The translations under genes were made by a program, and so were the position numbers. From contig NZ_BCYO01000002.1 of NCBI RefSeq assembly GCF_001598235.1, positions 310,001 to 374,000 of the forward strand: 64,000 nt of DNA, written 5' to 3'. This document shows positions 1-9,027 of the stretch, piece by piece. This DNA is from Polaromonas jejuensis NBRC 106434 (GTDB lineage: Bacteria; Pseudomonadota; Gammaproteobacteria; Burkholderiales; Burkholderiaceae_C). Each line of letters begins with the position of its first letter. The first letter of the stretch is position 1. Under the pieces are notes generated by a model. It did no database searches, was not told the DNA's origin, and saw nothing but the letters and a program-made list of their open reading frames with translations.

Positions 1-64
1 GGCGGGTTGCTTTCAAACAAGGCACCCAACAGGCCGATCCAAAGCGCCCCAGCGGCGCAACACC

Positions 65-1753
65 ATGACATTTGAAGAATTGAACTTGGCCCCGGCCATT
101 CTTAAAGCCGTGCTCGAACAGGGCTATGACTCCCCCACGCCCATCCAGGCACAGGCCATTCCCGCCGTGATCGCCGGCGGCGACCTGCTGGGCGGCGCCC
201 AGACCGGCACCGGCAAGACGGCAGCGTTCACCCTGCCCCTGCTGCAGCGCCTGTCCACCGAACCGCGCCTGACCAACCGCCGCGGCGTCAACGCCGTGCG
301 CGCCCTCATCATGACGCCCACCCGCGAACTGGCAGCCCAGGTGGAGGAAAGCGTACGCACCTACGGCAAATACCTGGACCTCACCTCGATGGTGATGTTT
401 GGCGGTGTCGGCATGGGCGCGCAAATCGAAAAACTGCGCCGCGGCGTGGACATTCTGGTGGCCACCCCCGGCCGCCTGCTGGACCATGCCAGCCAGGGCA
501 CGCTGGACCTGAGCCAGGTGCAGATTCTGGTGTTGGACGAAGCCGACCGCATGCTGGACATGGGCTTCATCCACGACATCAAGAAAGTGCTGGCCCTGGT
601 GCCCAAGCAGAAGCAGTCGCTGCTGTTCAGTGCCACCTTCAGCGATGAAATCCGCGAACTGGCCAACGGCCTGCTGAAAAACCCGCAGAGCATCCAGGTG
701 ACGCCGCGCAACACCACGGTGCAGCGCATCACGCAAACCATTCACCCCGTGGGCCGCAGCAAGAAGAAAGCGCTGCTCACCCACATCATCAACGAGCACA
801 ACTGGAGCCAGGTGCTGGTGTTCACACGCACCAAGTTCGGCGCCAACAACGTGGCCGAGCACCTGAGCAAAAACGGCATTCCTGCCATGGCGCTGCACGG
901 CAACAAGAGCCAGACCGCGCGCACGCAAGCCCTGCAAGGCTTCAAGAGCGGCGACATACGCGCGCTGGTGGCCACCGACATTGCGGCCCGCGGCATTGAC
1001 ATCGACGAGTTGCCGCATGTGGTGAACTACGAGATCCCTAACGTCAGCGAAGACTATGTGCACCGCATCGGCCGCACCGGCCGCGCGGGCAACAGCGGCG
1101 AGGCCGTGAGCCTGGTGTGCCTGGACGAAGAAGGCTTCATGCAGGACATCGAACGCTTTACCAAACAGACGATTGAAAAAGTCATCGTTCCCGGCTTTGA
1201 AGCCGAGCCCGGTGAAAAAGCCGAGCCGCTGGCCATGGGCCGCCAGACCATCTGGGGCGGCCTGGGCAAGCCGCCAAGCCGTGACGTGATGCAGGCAGCC
1301 GCCAAGGCCGCCCGCAGCGAAATGATGACCCGCATCCGCGAAACCAAGGGCGCACAGCCTGCCCGTGGCGCCAATGCAGGCGGTCGCGGTCGTGGCCCTG
1401 CCGGCGGAGGCAATGCGGGCGGTAACCGTGGCGGCAATGGTGGTGGTAATTTCGCCGGCAATGGCGAGCGCCGCGGCCCGGCCCAGCCGCGCCAGAATTC
1501 CGGCTACCCGCAAGGTGGCCAGCCACGGAATGCACAGGCGCCGCGCCAGCAGGGCAGCGAGCCCCGCAATGACTTCGACAACCACCAGCCGGCCAGTCAC
1601 GCTTCCTCCGGATTCCCGTCCTCAGGCCAGCCCACCGGCAACCGCAACAACTTCCGTGGCGGCAACCGCTCCGGCGGTGGCGCGGGCGGCGCTGGTGGCC
1701 GTGGCAATGGGCCTCGCCGGTCGGGCGGTTCCGGCCCGTTTACCGGCCGGTAA
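65..1753 (+). CDS. rhlE: DEAD-box ATP-dependent RNA helicase, RhlE type
   Basis: This 562-residue protein is a cytoplasmic ATP-dependent RNA helicase of the RhlE/DEAD family, which remodels structured RNA and ribonucleoproteins. The helicase motifs appear in order: a Q motif around residues 20-34, the P-loop AQTGTGKT at 45-52, PTRELA at 85-90, DEAD at 158-161, SAT at 189-191 and HRIGRTGR near 340. After about residue 430 the protein becomes a long low-complexity tail rich in Gly, Arg and Asn, as is common in beta-proteobacterial RhlE proteins and probably binds RNA. The start is the first ATG after the window edge. The gene stands alone, with convergent genes downstream. I am very sure of the family; the assignment to RhlE rather than another DEAD subfamily is likely but not proven. 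Confidence 0.95.
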   Translation: MTFEELNLAPAILKAVLEQGYDSPTPIQAQAIPAVIAGGDLLGGAQTGTGKTAAFTLPLLQRLSTEPRLTNRRGVNAVRALIMTPTRELAAQVEESVRTYGKYLDLTSMVMFGGVGMGAQIEKLRRGVDILVATPGRLLDHASQGTLDLSQVQILVLDEADRMLDMGFIHDIKKVLALVPKQKQSLLFSATFSDEIRELANGLLKNPQSIQVTPRNTTVQRITQTIHPVGRSKKKALLTHIINEHNWSQVLVFTRTKFGANNVAEHLSKNGIPAMALHGNKSQTARTQALQGFKSGDIRALVATDIAARGIDIDELPHVVNYEIPNVSEDYVHRIGRTGRAGNSGEAVSLVCLDEEGFMQDIERFTKQTIEKVIVPGFEAEPGEKAEPLAMGRQTIWGGLGKPPSRDVMQAAAKAARSEMMTRIRETKGAQPARGANAGGRGRGPAGGGNAGGNRGGNGGGNFAGNGERRGPAQPRQNSGYPQGGQPRNAQAPRQQGSEPRNDFDNHQPASHASSGFPSSGQPTGNRNNFRGGNRSGGGAGGAGGRGNGPRRSGGSGPFTGR

Positions 1754-1761
1754 ACGCCACA

Positions 1762-1786
1762 CGGCGGCTCACTGCGTGGGCCGCCG
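1762..1786 (+). terminator. GC-rich hairpin after rhlE
   Basis: The arms CGGCGGC (1762-1768) and GCCGCCG (1780-1786) are perfectly complementary around an 11-nt loop, starting 9 bp after the rhlE stop codon. There is no T run after the stem, so it may be a 3' stabilising hairpin rather than an intrinsic terminator. Confidence 0.3.
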
Positions 1787-1857
1787 CGCACCAGCGCAGC
1801 AAGACCCCAGGCGGTCGGTGCGCACCGCGGATTCCTTCCTCGAATTTGCCGCAGCGG

Positions 1858-2241
1858 TCAGCCCCTCACAAACAGGGTCACCAGCGGATCCGGCCCTGCC
1901 TGGCAACTCCAGTGACCGTGCACGGCGGCATCGAAAACCGCTCCCGTCGGCAAGGTATCGGCCGAATAGAAATGCTCGCCAGGCTTGAACACGCGGGAGC
2001 TTCCGTCCTGCAGGCCAATCTGCATTTCACCGCCGAGGACGAACACCCACTGGGGCGTTCCCGTGCAGTGAAACTGGCTGCGAAAGCCCACCGGACTGTG
2101 GCGCAACTGATAACCGGGAGAGGCGAACACCGCCGACAGCATGGAAGCCGGCGTGCCATCACTCAAAGCCATCGGCTCTTCACGGAATTTCGCGCGCCCG
2201 TCGCTGTCGGTGAATAAAACCACTTTGGTAAAAACAGTCAT
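1858..2241 (-). CDS. small cupin-domain protein
   Basis: This 127-residue protein looks like a single cupin barrel. It has a short beta-rich sequence with the pattern SQFHCTGTPQWVFVLGGEM and a later FKPGEHFYSADT segment, which resemble the two conserved cupin motifs and could supply metal ligands. Its start lies 1 bp downstream of the idnD stop, so it is almost certainly the last gene of the minus-strand gluconate/idonate operon. Small cupins in sugar-acid operons may act as epimerases, lactonase-like enzymes or binding proteins. No specific reaction can be assigned from sequence alone. Confidence 0.8.
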   Translation of the reverse strand: MTVFTKVVLFTDSDGRAKFREEPMALSDGTPASMLSAVFASPGYQLRHSPVGFRSQFHCTGTPQWVFVLGGEMQIGLQDGSSRVFKPGEHFYSADTLPTGAVFDAAVHGHWSCQAGPDPLVTLFVRG

Positions 2242-2242
2242 C

Positions 2243-3280
2243 TCAGGCCCCGAAAGCGATCTGGACCTTCATGGCCTGGCGCTTGTCGCCTGCCAGTTCG
2301 AAGGCTTCGTTCGCATGCTCAAAATCGAGCGTGTGGCTGATGACGGGCCCACCGTCGATCAGGCGCTGATTCAGAAAGCGCACGGCAACGGCAAATTCCG
2401 TATGGAAGCGGAAGGTACCGCGCAGTTCGAGTTCCTTGCCGACGATCTGGTTCAGCGGCAACAAAATGTCGCCGCCCAAGCCGATGGCGACGATGACACC
2501 GCGCGGCGCCACCACATCGAGCCCGGCGCGCAGCGCCTTGTCGCTGCCCGAGGCTTCGAACATCACGTCAAACTGCCCTTTCTCGCGCGCATAAGGCGCA
2601 AGGCCATCGGCTTGCGTCGCAAGGTTGATGGTTTCGTCAGCGCCCATTTTTTTGGCGCAGGCCAGGGGCACATCCGCCAGGTCAGCCGCGACAATCTGCG
2701 CGGCACCGGCGCGGCGCAAGGCGGCGATCAGCAAAGCCCCTATCGGGCCACAGCCCGTGACGAGCACGCGCTTGCCGAACACCGACCCGGCCCGGGAGAT
2801 CGCATGCAAGCCCACCGACAAGGGCTCGGCCAGCGCCGCTTCAGACAGTGGCAGCTCATCGGCTACCGCGTGCGCCTGGCTGGCATCAATCACCAGCGTT
2901 TCACGAAACGCGCCCTGCACATGGGGAAAACGCATCGCGCTGCCGTAAAAACGCATGTCGCTGCAATGGTTGTGCTGGCCCAATTGGCAGAACCTGCAAA
3001 GGCCGCAGGGCCGCGAGGGCGAAATAGCGATACGCTGGCCGACGTGAAATCCGGCCACCTCGCTGCCAACACGCTCGACGACGCCTGAAACCTCGTGCCC
3101 CAGCACCATCGGCTCCTTGATGCGCACCGTGCCAAAACCTCCATGCTGGAAATAGTGCAGATCGGAGCCGCAAATGCCGCCGAAAGCGACGCGTACCCGC
3201 AACTGCTGCGGACCCAGTGCCTCGGCCGCGAAGCTGTCCAGGCGCAGATCCAGCGGGGCATGACAAACCAGTGCGCGCAC
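2243..3280 (-). CDS. idnD: L-idonate 5-dehydrogenase, zinc MDR family
   Basis: This 345-residue medium-chain dehydrogenase most likely interconverts L-idonate and 5-ketogluconate with NAD(P). The catalytic zinc site is visible as Cys37 and His62-Glu63, and the structural zinc lobe as Cys92, Cys95, Cys98 and Cys106. A Rossmann motif, VTGCGPIGA, lies near residue 173. It is immediately followed by the cupin gene and preceded 30 bp upstream by the gluconate 5-dehydrogenase-like gene, the classical idnD-idnO pairing. Related sorbitol or threonine dehydrogenases share this fold, but the neighbouring idnO and gntK make the idonate assignment the best one. Confidence 0.87.
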   Translation of the reverse strand: MRALVCHAPLDLRLDSFAAEALGPQQLRVRVAFGGICGSDLHYFQHGGFGTVRIKEPMVLGHEVSGVVERVGSEVAGFHVGQRIAISPSRPCGLCRFCQLGQHNHCSDMRFYGSAMRFPHVQGAFRETLVIDASQAHAVADELPLSEAALAEPLSVGLHAISRAGSVFGKRVLVTGCGPIGALLIAALRRAGAAQIVAADLADVPLACAKKMGADETINLATQADGLAPYAREKGQFDVMFEASGSDKALRAGLDVVAPRGVIVAIGLGGDILLPLNQIVGKELELRGTFRFHTEFAVAVRFLNQRLIDGGPVISHTLDFEHANEAFELAGDKRQAMKVQIAFGA

Positions 3281-3310
3281 GGCGTTCTCCAGAAAGTGTT
3301 GATCGGACCG

Positions 3311-4081
3311 TCAAAGGGTGGCGGTGACGCCGCCATCGACATAGAGGATGTGACCATTGACGAATGCCGAAGCGTCGCTGGCCAGGAACACGGCGGCGCC
3401 CGCGAGGTCATCGACATCGCCCCAGCGCCGGCTTGGCGTGCGGCCCAGCAGCCAGGCACTGAACTGCTCATCCTGCACCAGTTTTTCGGTGAGCTCGGTT
3501 TTGAAATAACCGGGCCCGAGACCGTTGACATTGATGCCGTAGGGCCCCCAGTCGATGGCCATGCCCTTGGTGAGCATCTTGACAGCACCTTTGCTCGCCA
3601 TGTAGGGCGCGATGTTGGGACGGCCCAGTTCGCTTTGTACCGAACAGATGTTGATGATCCGGCCACGCCCGCGCGGGATCATTTTCCGCGCGACGGCCTG
3701 CCCCACCAGGAACACGCTGTCCACGTTGGTCTGCATGAGCTCGCGCCAGTCGGCCTCGGGAAAATCATGCAAGGGCATGCGTTTTTGCAGGCCGGCGTTG
3801 TTGACCAGGACATCGATCGCCCCGTGTTCGCCTTCAATGGCGTCCACCGCGGCCTGCACCTCATTGGCCTGGGTCACGTCAAACACATGCCCCTGCACCT
3901 GCAGGCCTTCGCCGCGCAACGCAGCCACCGCCCGTTCCAGCTTGGCAGCGTTCCGGCCATTGAGCACCAGGCGGGCACCGGCCTGGCCAAGCCCGCGCGC
4001 GAGCGCCAGGCCGATTCCGCCGGACGATCCGGTAATCAGCGCGAGGCGCCCGTCAAGCCTGAAGGTCGTGGAGGTAATCAT
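3311..4081 (-). CDS. idnO: gluconate 5-dehydrogenase, SDR family
   Basis: This 256-residue classical short-chain dehydrogenase has the cofactor motif TGSSGGIG near residue 18, NNAG near residue 94, and a catalytic Tyr-x-x-x-Lys in PYMASKG. The expected reaction is reduction of 5-ketogluconate to D-gluconate, linking IdnD to gluconokinase. It lies 13 bp downstream of gntK and 30 bp upstream of idnD in one minus-strand operon. SDRs are hard to assign by sequence alone, and the call depends heavily on this idnO-idnD-gntK context. Confidence 0.85.
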   Translation of the reverse strand: MITSTTFRLDGRLALITGSSGGIGLALARGLGQAGARLVLNGRNAAKLERAVAALRGEGLQVQGHVFDVTQANEVQAAVDAIEGEHGAIDVLVNNAGLQKRMPLHDFPEADWRELMQTNVDSVFLVGQAVARKMIPRGRGRIINICSVQSELGRPNIAPYMASKGAVKMLTKGMAIDWGPYGINVNGLGPGYFKTELTEKLVQDEQFSAWLLGRTPSRRWGDVDDLAGAAVFLASDASAFVNGHILYVDGGVTATL

Positions 4082-4094
4082 CGGAAAGAAGCTT

Positions 4095-4607
4095 TCAGGA
4101 GGTTCGGTTGGTCAGCCGGGCGACAATCGTGTTCACGATCGAATCCGGGGTTTGTGCGACGTCGAGTGTCAGTGCGTTTTCTTCTGGTCCCGGAGGCTCC
4201 AGCGTCGCAAACTGGCTGTCCAGCAACGAGGTGGGCATGTAGTGGTCAGCGCGGGCCGCCATGCGGGTCGCCAGCAAATCGTAGTCCCCATGCAGGTGGA
4301 TGAGCCGCAAATCAGGTGCGCCGCTGCGCAGGATGTCGCGGTACGAGCGCTTGAGCGCAGAGCACGACACCACGATGCCATGCCCCTGGGCGCCGGCGGC
4401 CGCCAGCCGCCCAGCCAGGGTTTCCAGCCAGCCCTGGCGGTCAGCATCGGTCAAAGCAACGCCCGCCGCCATGCGCGCCACATTCTGCGCAGGGTGCAAA
4501 TCGTCACCCTCAAGAAAATCGACACCCAGACGCTGTGCCAGCTGCTGCCCTACAGAGCTCTTGCCGCAGCCACTCACGCCCATCACCACCACCTTGCACG
4601 ACATCAT
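4095..4607 (-). CDS. gntK: gluconokinase (thermoresistant type)
   Basis: This 170-residue cytoplasmic kinase converts D-gluconate to 6-phosphogluconate with ATP. The P-loop GVSGCGKSS is at residues 10-18, and the length is typical of the GntK/IdnK family. Two adjacent Met codons leave the start uncertain by one residue. It is followed 13 bp later by idnO and preceded 15 bp upstream by the transporter ATPase. Its product is the substrate of the Edd protein encoded at 42995-44812, so this operon feeds the Entner-Doudoroff pathway. Confidence 0.93.
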   Translation of the reverse strand: MMSCKVVVMGVSGCGKSSVGQQLAQRLGVDFLEGDDLHPAQNVARMAAGVALTDADRQGWLETLAGRLAAAGAQGHGIVVSCSALKRSYRDILRSGAPDLRLIHLHGDYDLLATRMAARADHYMPTSLLDSQFATLEPPGPEENALTLDVAQTPDSIVNTIVARLTNRTS

Positions 4608-4622
4608 GCTTGACCTGGTGGT

Positions 4623-5693
4623 TCACTCCAGCCGATTGCCGCTGCCCTCGTCAAACACATGGGCTTTGGCCGGATTGATCTCGAGCCTGACCATGTCGTC
4701 GGGCTGCACGCTGGTGCGGCCGTGCATCACCACGATCACCTTGGCCTCCCCGACCTGCAACAAGAGCTCGGTCTCGGCGCCCGTGGGCTCTACCACGATC
4801 ACTCGCGCCGCAATTCCCTCACCGGAGGTCGAGAGACGGAGGTCACCAGGCCGTGCACCGTAATGCACACGCTGGCCGTCCGATCCCTGTGCCAGCACAC
4901 CTACTGGCCAGTGATGGCTCTCGGACTCTACCCAGCATCGACCATCGCTGCGTCGCAAGGTGCCTTGCAGCACATTCATCGCCGGCGAACCGATGAACTG
5001 CGCCACAAACAGGTTGCCCGGCCGGTCGAACAGTTCCAGCGGCGTGCCTATCTGCTCGATGATGCCGTCATGCATGACGACGATGCGGTCTGCCATGGTC
5101 ATGGCCTCGATCTGGTCATGCGTGACATAGACCGTGGTGGTTTTGAGCCGCTGGTGCAAGGCCTTGATTTCAGCGCGCATGGCCACGCGCAGCTTGGCGT
5201 CGAGATTGGACAAGGGCTCGTCAAACAGGAATACCTTGGGATCACGCACGATCGCCCGCCCCATGGCCACACGCTGGCGCTGGCCCCCCGACAGTTCACG
5301 CGGGTAGCGCCCCAGCAAGGCATCCAGGTTCAGGATGCGCGCCGCGTCGGCCACGCGTTTTTCAATCAGCTGCCCATCGGCCTTGCGCAGCTTCATGCTG
5401 AAAGCCATGTTGTCGCCCACGGTCATGTGGGGGTACAGCGCGTAGCTCTGGAACACCATCGCGATGTCTCGGTCCTTGGAATCGAGGTCATTGACCACGC
5501 CTCCGTCGATGGCGATCTCACCCCCGCTGATTTCTTCCAGGCCGGCCAGCATGCGCAACAGGGTTGACTTGCCGCAGCCCGACGGACCGACCAGAACCAC
5601 GAACTCACCGTCGGAGATGTCAAAACTGAGGCCTTGAATGATCTTGATCTTGCCGAAAGACTTTTCAATATTACGAAACGAAACAGATGCCAT
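4623..5693 (-). CDS. CUT1 sugar ABC transporter ATPase (UgpC/MalK-like)
   Basis: This 356-residue protein is the ATPase subunit of a carbohydrate importer on the inner face of the cytoplasmic membrane. It has Walker A GPSGCGKST near residue 37, the signature LSGGQRQR near 135, Walker B with DEPLSNLD near 158, and the H-loop in VTHDQ. The C-terminal 120 residues form the TOBE/OB-type regulatory domain typical of MalK/UgpC proteins. It sits between the permease genes and gntK in a minus-strand operon. It resembles the second ATPase at 12934-14010, so the window carries two paralogous transport systems. Confidence 0.93.
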   Translation of the reverse strand: MASVSFRNIEKSFGKIKIIQGLSFDISDGEFVVLVGPSGCGKSTLLRMLAGLEEISGGEIAIDGGVVNDLDSKDRDIAMVFQSYALYPHMTVGDNMAFSMKLRKADGQLIEKRVADAARILNLDALLGRYPRELSGGQRQRVAMGRAIVRDPKVFLFDEPLSNLDAKLRVAMRAEIKALHQRLKTTTVYVTHDQIEAMTMADRIVVMHDGIIEQIGTPLELFDRPGNLFVAQFIGSPAMNVLQGTLRRSDGRCWVESESHHWPVGVLAQGSDGQRVHYGARPGDLRLSTSGEGIAARVIVVEPTGAETELLLQVGEAKVIVVMHGRTSVQPDDMVRLEINPAKAHVFDEGSGNRLE

Positions 5694-5710
5694 GATTTTG
5701 AATTCCCAGA

Positions 5711-6565
5711 TCAGCTTTTCACGGCACCGGCGGTCAGGCCCGACACCATATAGCGTTTGAAGGTGTAATAGATTGCCGCGGGAGGCAGCGCGTAAATGAG
5801 GCCAGTGGTCATCAGCAGCTCCCAGGGCGAGTCGTCGGCCGACAGGAAGCTGCCCAGCGCCACGCCCAGCGTCATGCTGCGGTCGTTCGACAGCAGCAGG
5901 AAAGCGTAAAGGTATTCATTCCATGCCAGCAGCAGGGCGTAGGTGCCCACCGCCACCAGCGACGGCACCATCAGCGGCAGGTACACCAGCCGAAAGAGCT
6001 GCAAGGGTGAAGCCCCGTCCATTTTGGCGGCTTCATCCAGCTCATACGGCAGCTTGTCAGAGGCCTGCTTGAGCACCCAGATGCAGTAAGGTGCTGCGAT
6101 CGTGACCATCGCCAGGATCAGCGCCCACTGGCTGCCGAGCAAGCCGTAATTGCCCATGGTTTTGTACATGGGGACGGCCAGGAACGCGGCAGGAATGAAG
6201 TAGGTGAACAGCGCCAGGTTCATGACCGTGCGCCCTCCGCGCACCTTCAGGCGGCTGATGGCAAAGGCCGCGGCGGTCGCCACGAACAAGGTGATCGCAC
6301 CCACTGCAACGGCGATGATCAATGAGTTCCCCATCTGCAACCAAAAATAATTGAGGTAGTGATGTTTTTGCATGAACACCACCTCAAAGTTGTCCAGCGT
6401 CGGCGCCTTGGGCCAGAGCCGGCCCGAGGTGGCCGAGTCGCGTGGCGAGATGGCAAACAGAAACAGGTGGTAGATCGGAATCATGGTCCAGATGAGCAGC
6501 GGGATGCCAATCAGCAGCAGCTTGGCCTCGGTGGTGATGGCCTTGAGGGTGATGCGCTTTTTCAT
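5711..6565 (-). CDS. sugar ABC transporter permease (MalG/UgpE-like)
   Basis: This 284-residue integral membrane protein has about six predicted hydrophobic segments and the cytoplasmic EAA loop around residues 176-195 (ELDEAAKMDGASPLQLFRLV), which contacts the ATPase. The C-terminal GLTAGAVKS resembles the conserved end of MalG-type permeases. It lies 17 bp upstream of the ATPase gene. It is the second permease of the CUT1 system whose binding protein is at 7593-8978. Confidence 0.92.
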   Translation of the reverse strand: MKKRITLKAITTEAKLLLIGIPLLIWTMIPIYHLFLFAISPRDSATSGRLWPKAPTLDNFEVVFMQKHHYLNYFWLQMGNSLIIAVAVGAITLFVATAAAFAISRLKVRGGRTVMNLALFTYFIPAAFLAVPMYKTMGNYGLLGSQWALILAMVTIAAPYCIWVLKQASDKLPYELDEAAKMDGASPLQLFRLVYLPLMVPSLVAVGTYALLLAWNEYLYAFLLLSNDRSMTLGVALGSFLSADDSPWELLMTTGLIYALPPAAIYYTFKRYMVSGLTAGAVKS

Positions 6566-6571
6566 TTCGAC

Positions 6572-6641
6572 CTCCGACGAGCCGCCTCTGGGATGGCGAT
6601 GGCCCCCTCGGGGGGCAGCGAACGAATGTGAGCGTGGGGGT
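6572..6641. repeat. GC-rich hairpin repeat between two permease genes
   Basis: The intergenic spacer between the two permeases contains GCCCCC (6602-6607), TCG, then GGGGGC (6611-6616), a tight six-base-pair hairpin. It is followed by a stretch with AGCGAACGAATGTGAGCG and a terminal GGGGG run that could pair with the upstream C run instead. From memory, near-identical C-run/G-run elements are common between genes in Comamonadaceae. That is recollection, not a search. Placed inside an operon, it could lower or stabilise expression of one side. Confidence 0.5.
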
Positions 6642-7514
6642 TCATTTCGAGAGCCGTTTCATCATGAAGTACACCAGCGGCAGCACCAGGGGCATCGCCA
6701 CCACGATGGACGCCATGGCCAGGTCAACCTGGTCAAGCCGCAGATAGCGAATGCCCAGCGTGGCCAGCACATGCGTCAAGTCGGCCGGGCCACCGCCTGT
6801 GAGCAGGTACACGCTGTTGAAGTCGCCCAGTGTCCAGATCATCGACAGGATGCTGGAAGTGAGGTAGATGGTGCGCATCGACGGCCAGGTGATGAATTTG
6901 AATTTTTGCCAGTTGCTGGCGCCGTCCACCGAAGCGGCTTCATACTGCTCGGCAGGAATGGACATGCGGGCTGAGACCAGAATCAGGGTCCAGAACGGCA
7001 GCGACTTCCAGATGTGCATGAGTATCGAGAACATCAGCGCCAGGGTGGGGTCGTTGAGCCAGTTGGGACCATCGATGCCGGTGAGCTTGAAGATCACGGT
7101 GTTAATCACGCCCCACTCGGGGTTGAGCATGAAGCGCACCGACAGGATGGTGGGAATGGAAGGCACCGCCCAGGGGATGATGAACAGCAGCGAGAGCCAT
7201 TTGATCCAGGTGCGGGCCTGTACAAAAAACCCGGAAAGCAGCAAGGCAACTGCCATCTTGATGTTGATGCCAACCACCAGAAAAATAATGGTGTTGATGA
7301 CGGTGCGAAAAAATACCGGATCGTCAAACAATGCGACGTAACTCGCTGGGTGGCGCGCCAGCCATAAGCCATAGCCAACCGGATACAGCACAAAAATCAG
7401 GAAGACAAGGAGGTAAGGCACTACCAGTACCAATCCCCAGAATTCCCATGAACTCATGCCTTTCCGGACAGGGCCAGGCACAGCTTGCTGCACAGGGATA
7501 GTCATTGTGCTCAT
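6642..7514 (-). CDS. sugar ABC transporter permease (MalF/UgpA-like)
   Basis: This 290-residue membrane protein has about six transmembrane segments and an EAA loop (EQYEAASVDGASNWQKFKF) near residue 185. I chose the ATG at 7514, which has AGGA a few bases upstream, over a TTG four codons earlier. It is the first permease after the binding-protein gene and is separated from its partner permease by a repeat-bearing 76-bp spacer. It belongs to the gluconate/idonate-linked CUT1 importer. Confidence 0.92.
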   Translation of the reverse strand: MSTMTIPVQQAVPGPVRKGMSSWEFWGLVLVVPYLLVFLIFVLYPVGYGLWLARHPASYVALFDDPVFFRTVINTIIFLVVGINIKMAVALLLSGFFVQARTWIKWLSLLFIIPWAVPSIPTILSVRFMLNPEWGVINTVIFKLTGIDGPNWLNDPTLALMFSILMHIWKSLPFWTLILVSARMSIPAEQYEAASVDGASNWQKFKFITWPSMRTIYLTSSILSMIWTLGDFNSVYLLTGGGPADLTHVLATLGIRYLRLDQVDLAMASIVVAMPLVLPLVYFMMKRLSK

Positions 7515-7592
7515 AAAGTCCTGCAATACAAAAGATATCTAACCGAAGAAGATGGGTCACCCCAGACGGGCCGGGGTGACTTGTGCGACTCC

Positions 7593-8978
7593 CTATGGTT
7601 TGCCTGGTTCAGCCACCGTCTTGATACGGGCGATCATTTCGTCCACCGCTTTGTCAACGGGTACTTTCTCGTTGATGATGCGGTTCATGGCCTTCGCCCA
7701 GACATTCTCGTTATTGAGCACGGTGAACTTGTAGTTCTTGGTGAACTCAAACGGCACGGTGCCGGCCGCATACTGGGCGTGTACGGCCTTGCGGTGCACG
7801 TCAGCTTTCCAGAAATCGCTGGCCTGGCCCACCTTGGTCACCGGGAACCAGCGGCCCAGAGAGCCCTCCACATACGGTGTCAAGTTGATCTCGTTCATGA
7901 AGAACTGCACGAACTCCTTGGCGCGCGCCTTGTTCTTGGAGTCGGCGAACACCACGCCGGTCTTCACCGCCGTGCGGTACACCATCTTGCTGCCATCGGG
8001 CTTGTTCGGAAAGCCTGCCGTCGCAATGTTTTCGTAGTAGGCCTTCTTGCCCTTGGCGCGGTCTTCGGCGCTGAGCGACGTGTTGTTGGCATCATCCAGC
8101 CACTTGGCGGCGATCGAGATCGTGGCGTTGTGCGTCATGATGGTGGTGCGGTTGTGAAACGCCACGTTGTTGTCCGGGTCCTTCCAGCTGGTGGAAGACG
8201 GCGGCGTGCAGCCCTTGGCGTAGACACTGGTGTAGTCCTTCATGGCGGAGATCAGGCCGGCACGGTTTTTAGGATCGTCCAGCAGCAGCTTGCCGTTGTT
8301 GTCCACCATCTTGACGTTGTAGGCGTCGGCAAAAGTCAGGAAAGAATAGAACGAGTCGGATGAGTCCACGCCCAGGGGCTGGCCGATACCGAAGGTGCGG
8401 TTGCCGGTGGCTTTGCGGTGCGCAGGCTGCGCCTTGTCGCACCAGAAGGACCAATAGTCAGCCCACTTGGTAGGGATGTCCGACTCCTTCAGACCCGCCT
8501 CGGCAAGCATGTCTTTCCAGTACTGGATATGCATGGTCTGCTGCTTCATCGGGAACGCGTAGTAGGCGCGCTTCTTGGCAACATCGTTGTACAGGTAGGT
8601 GGTCTCAAGCGTGTTGGGTGTGAAGTTGGCCTTCAAGGGCACCAGCACATCGCTCAGGTCTTCCAGCTTGCCGTCGTAAGCCCACTTGGCGGTGACCTGA
8701 AAGTCATACACGTCGGCATAAGCCACATCAGGCGGATTCTTGGAATCCAGCGCCGCCACGGTCTTTGGAATCATGTCCTGAATCGGATATTGCGAGAGCT
8801 CAACCTTTGTCTTGGTTTTGGCTTCGAACTTTTTGATCACATCAAACAGCGCTTCGTCTTCAGCTTTGTAAAAGCCCTTGACCCACCAGACGGTGAGCTT
8901 TTCCTGCGCGACCGCGTTGCCGGCCGAAATCAGGCCGGTCGCGATCATCGCGGTTGCAAGAATTGTCTTGAGTTTCAT
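7593..8978 (-). CDS. sugar ABC transporter periplasmic binding protein (family 1)
   Basis: This 461-residue protein has a clear Sec signal peptide, MKLKTILATAMIATGLISAG, with an AxA cleavage region before residue 26. The mature part begins with KLTVWWVKGF, typical of family 1 extracellular solute-binding proteins. It binds the substrate in the periplasm and delivers it to the permeases encoded at 5711-7514. It lies 49 bp downstream of the GntR gene. The substrate is not readable from sequence; a hexose, sugar alcohol or sugar acid is plausible given gntK, idnO and idnD in the same operon. Confidence 0.92.
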   Translation of the reverse strand: MKLKTILATAMIATGLISAGNAVAQEKLTVWWVKGFYKAEDEALFDVIKKFEAKTKTKVELSQYPIQDMIPKTVAALDSKNPPDVAYADVYDFQVTAKWAYDGKLEDLSDVLVPLKANFTPNTLETTYLYNDVAKKRAYYAFPMKQQTMHIQYWKDMLAEAGLKESDIPTKWADYWSFWCDKAQPAHRKATGNRTFGIGQPLGVDSSDSFYSFLTFADAYNVKMVDNNGKLLLDDPKNRAGLISAMKDYTSVYAKGCTPPSSTSWKDPDNNVAFHNRTTIMTHNATISIAAKWLDDANNTSLSAEDRAKGKKAYYENIATAGFPNKPDGSKMVYRTAVKTGVVFADSKNKARAKEFVQFFMNEINLTPYVEGSLGRWFPVTKVGQASDFWKADVHRKAVHAQYAAGTVPFEFTKNYKFTVLNNENVWAKAMNRIINEKVPVDKAVDEMIARIKTVAEPGKP

Positions 8979-9027
8979 TTGACGCTGTCTCCTGTGCTGG
9001 GTGGTTATGAAAGGACTGACGGAAAAC

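Noticed and set aside
1365-1988. A 207-codon frame overlapping the glycine-rich end of rhlE.
   Set aside because: It is an Ala/Arg-rich product of repetitive GC-rich DNA, out of frame with a clear helicase tail.
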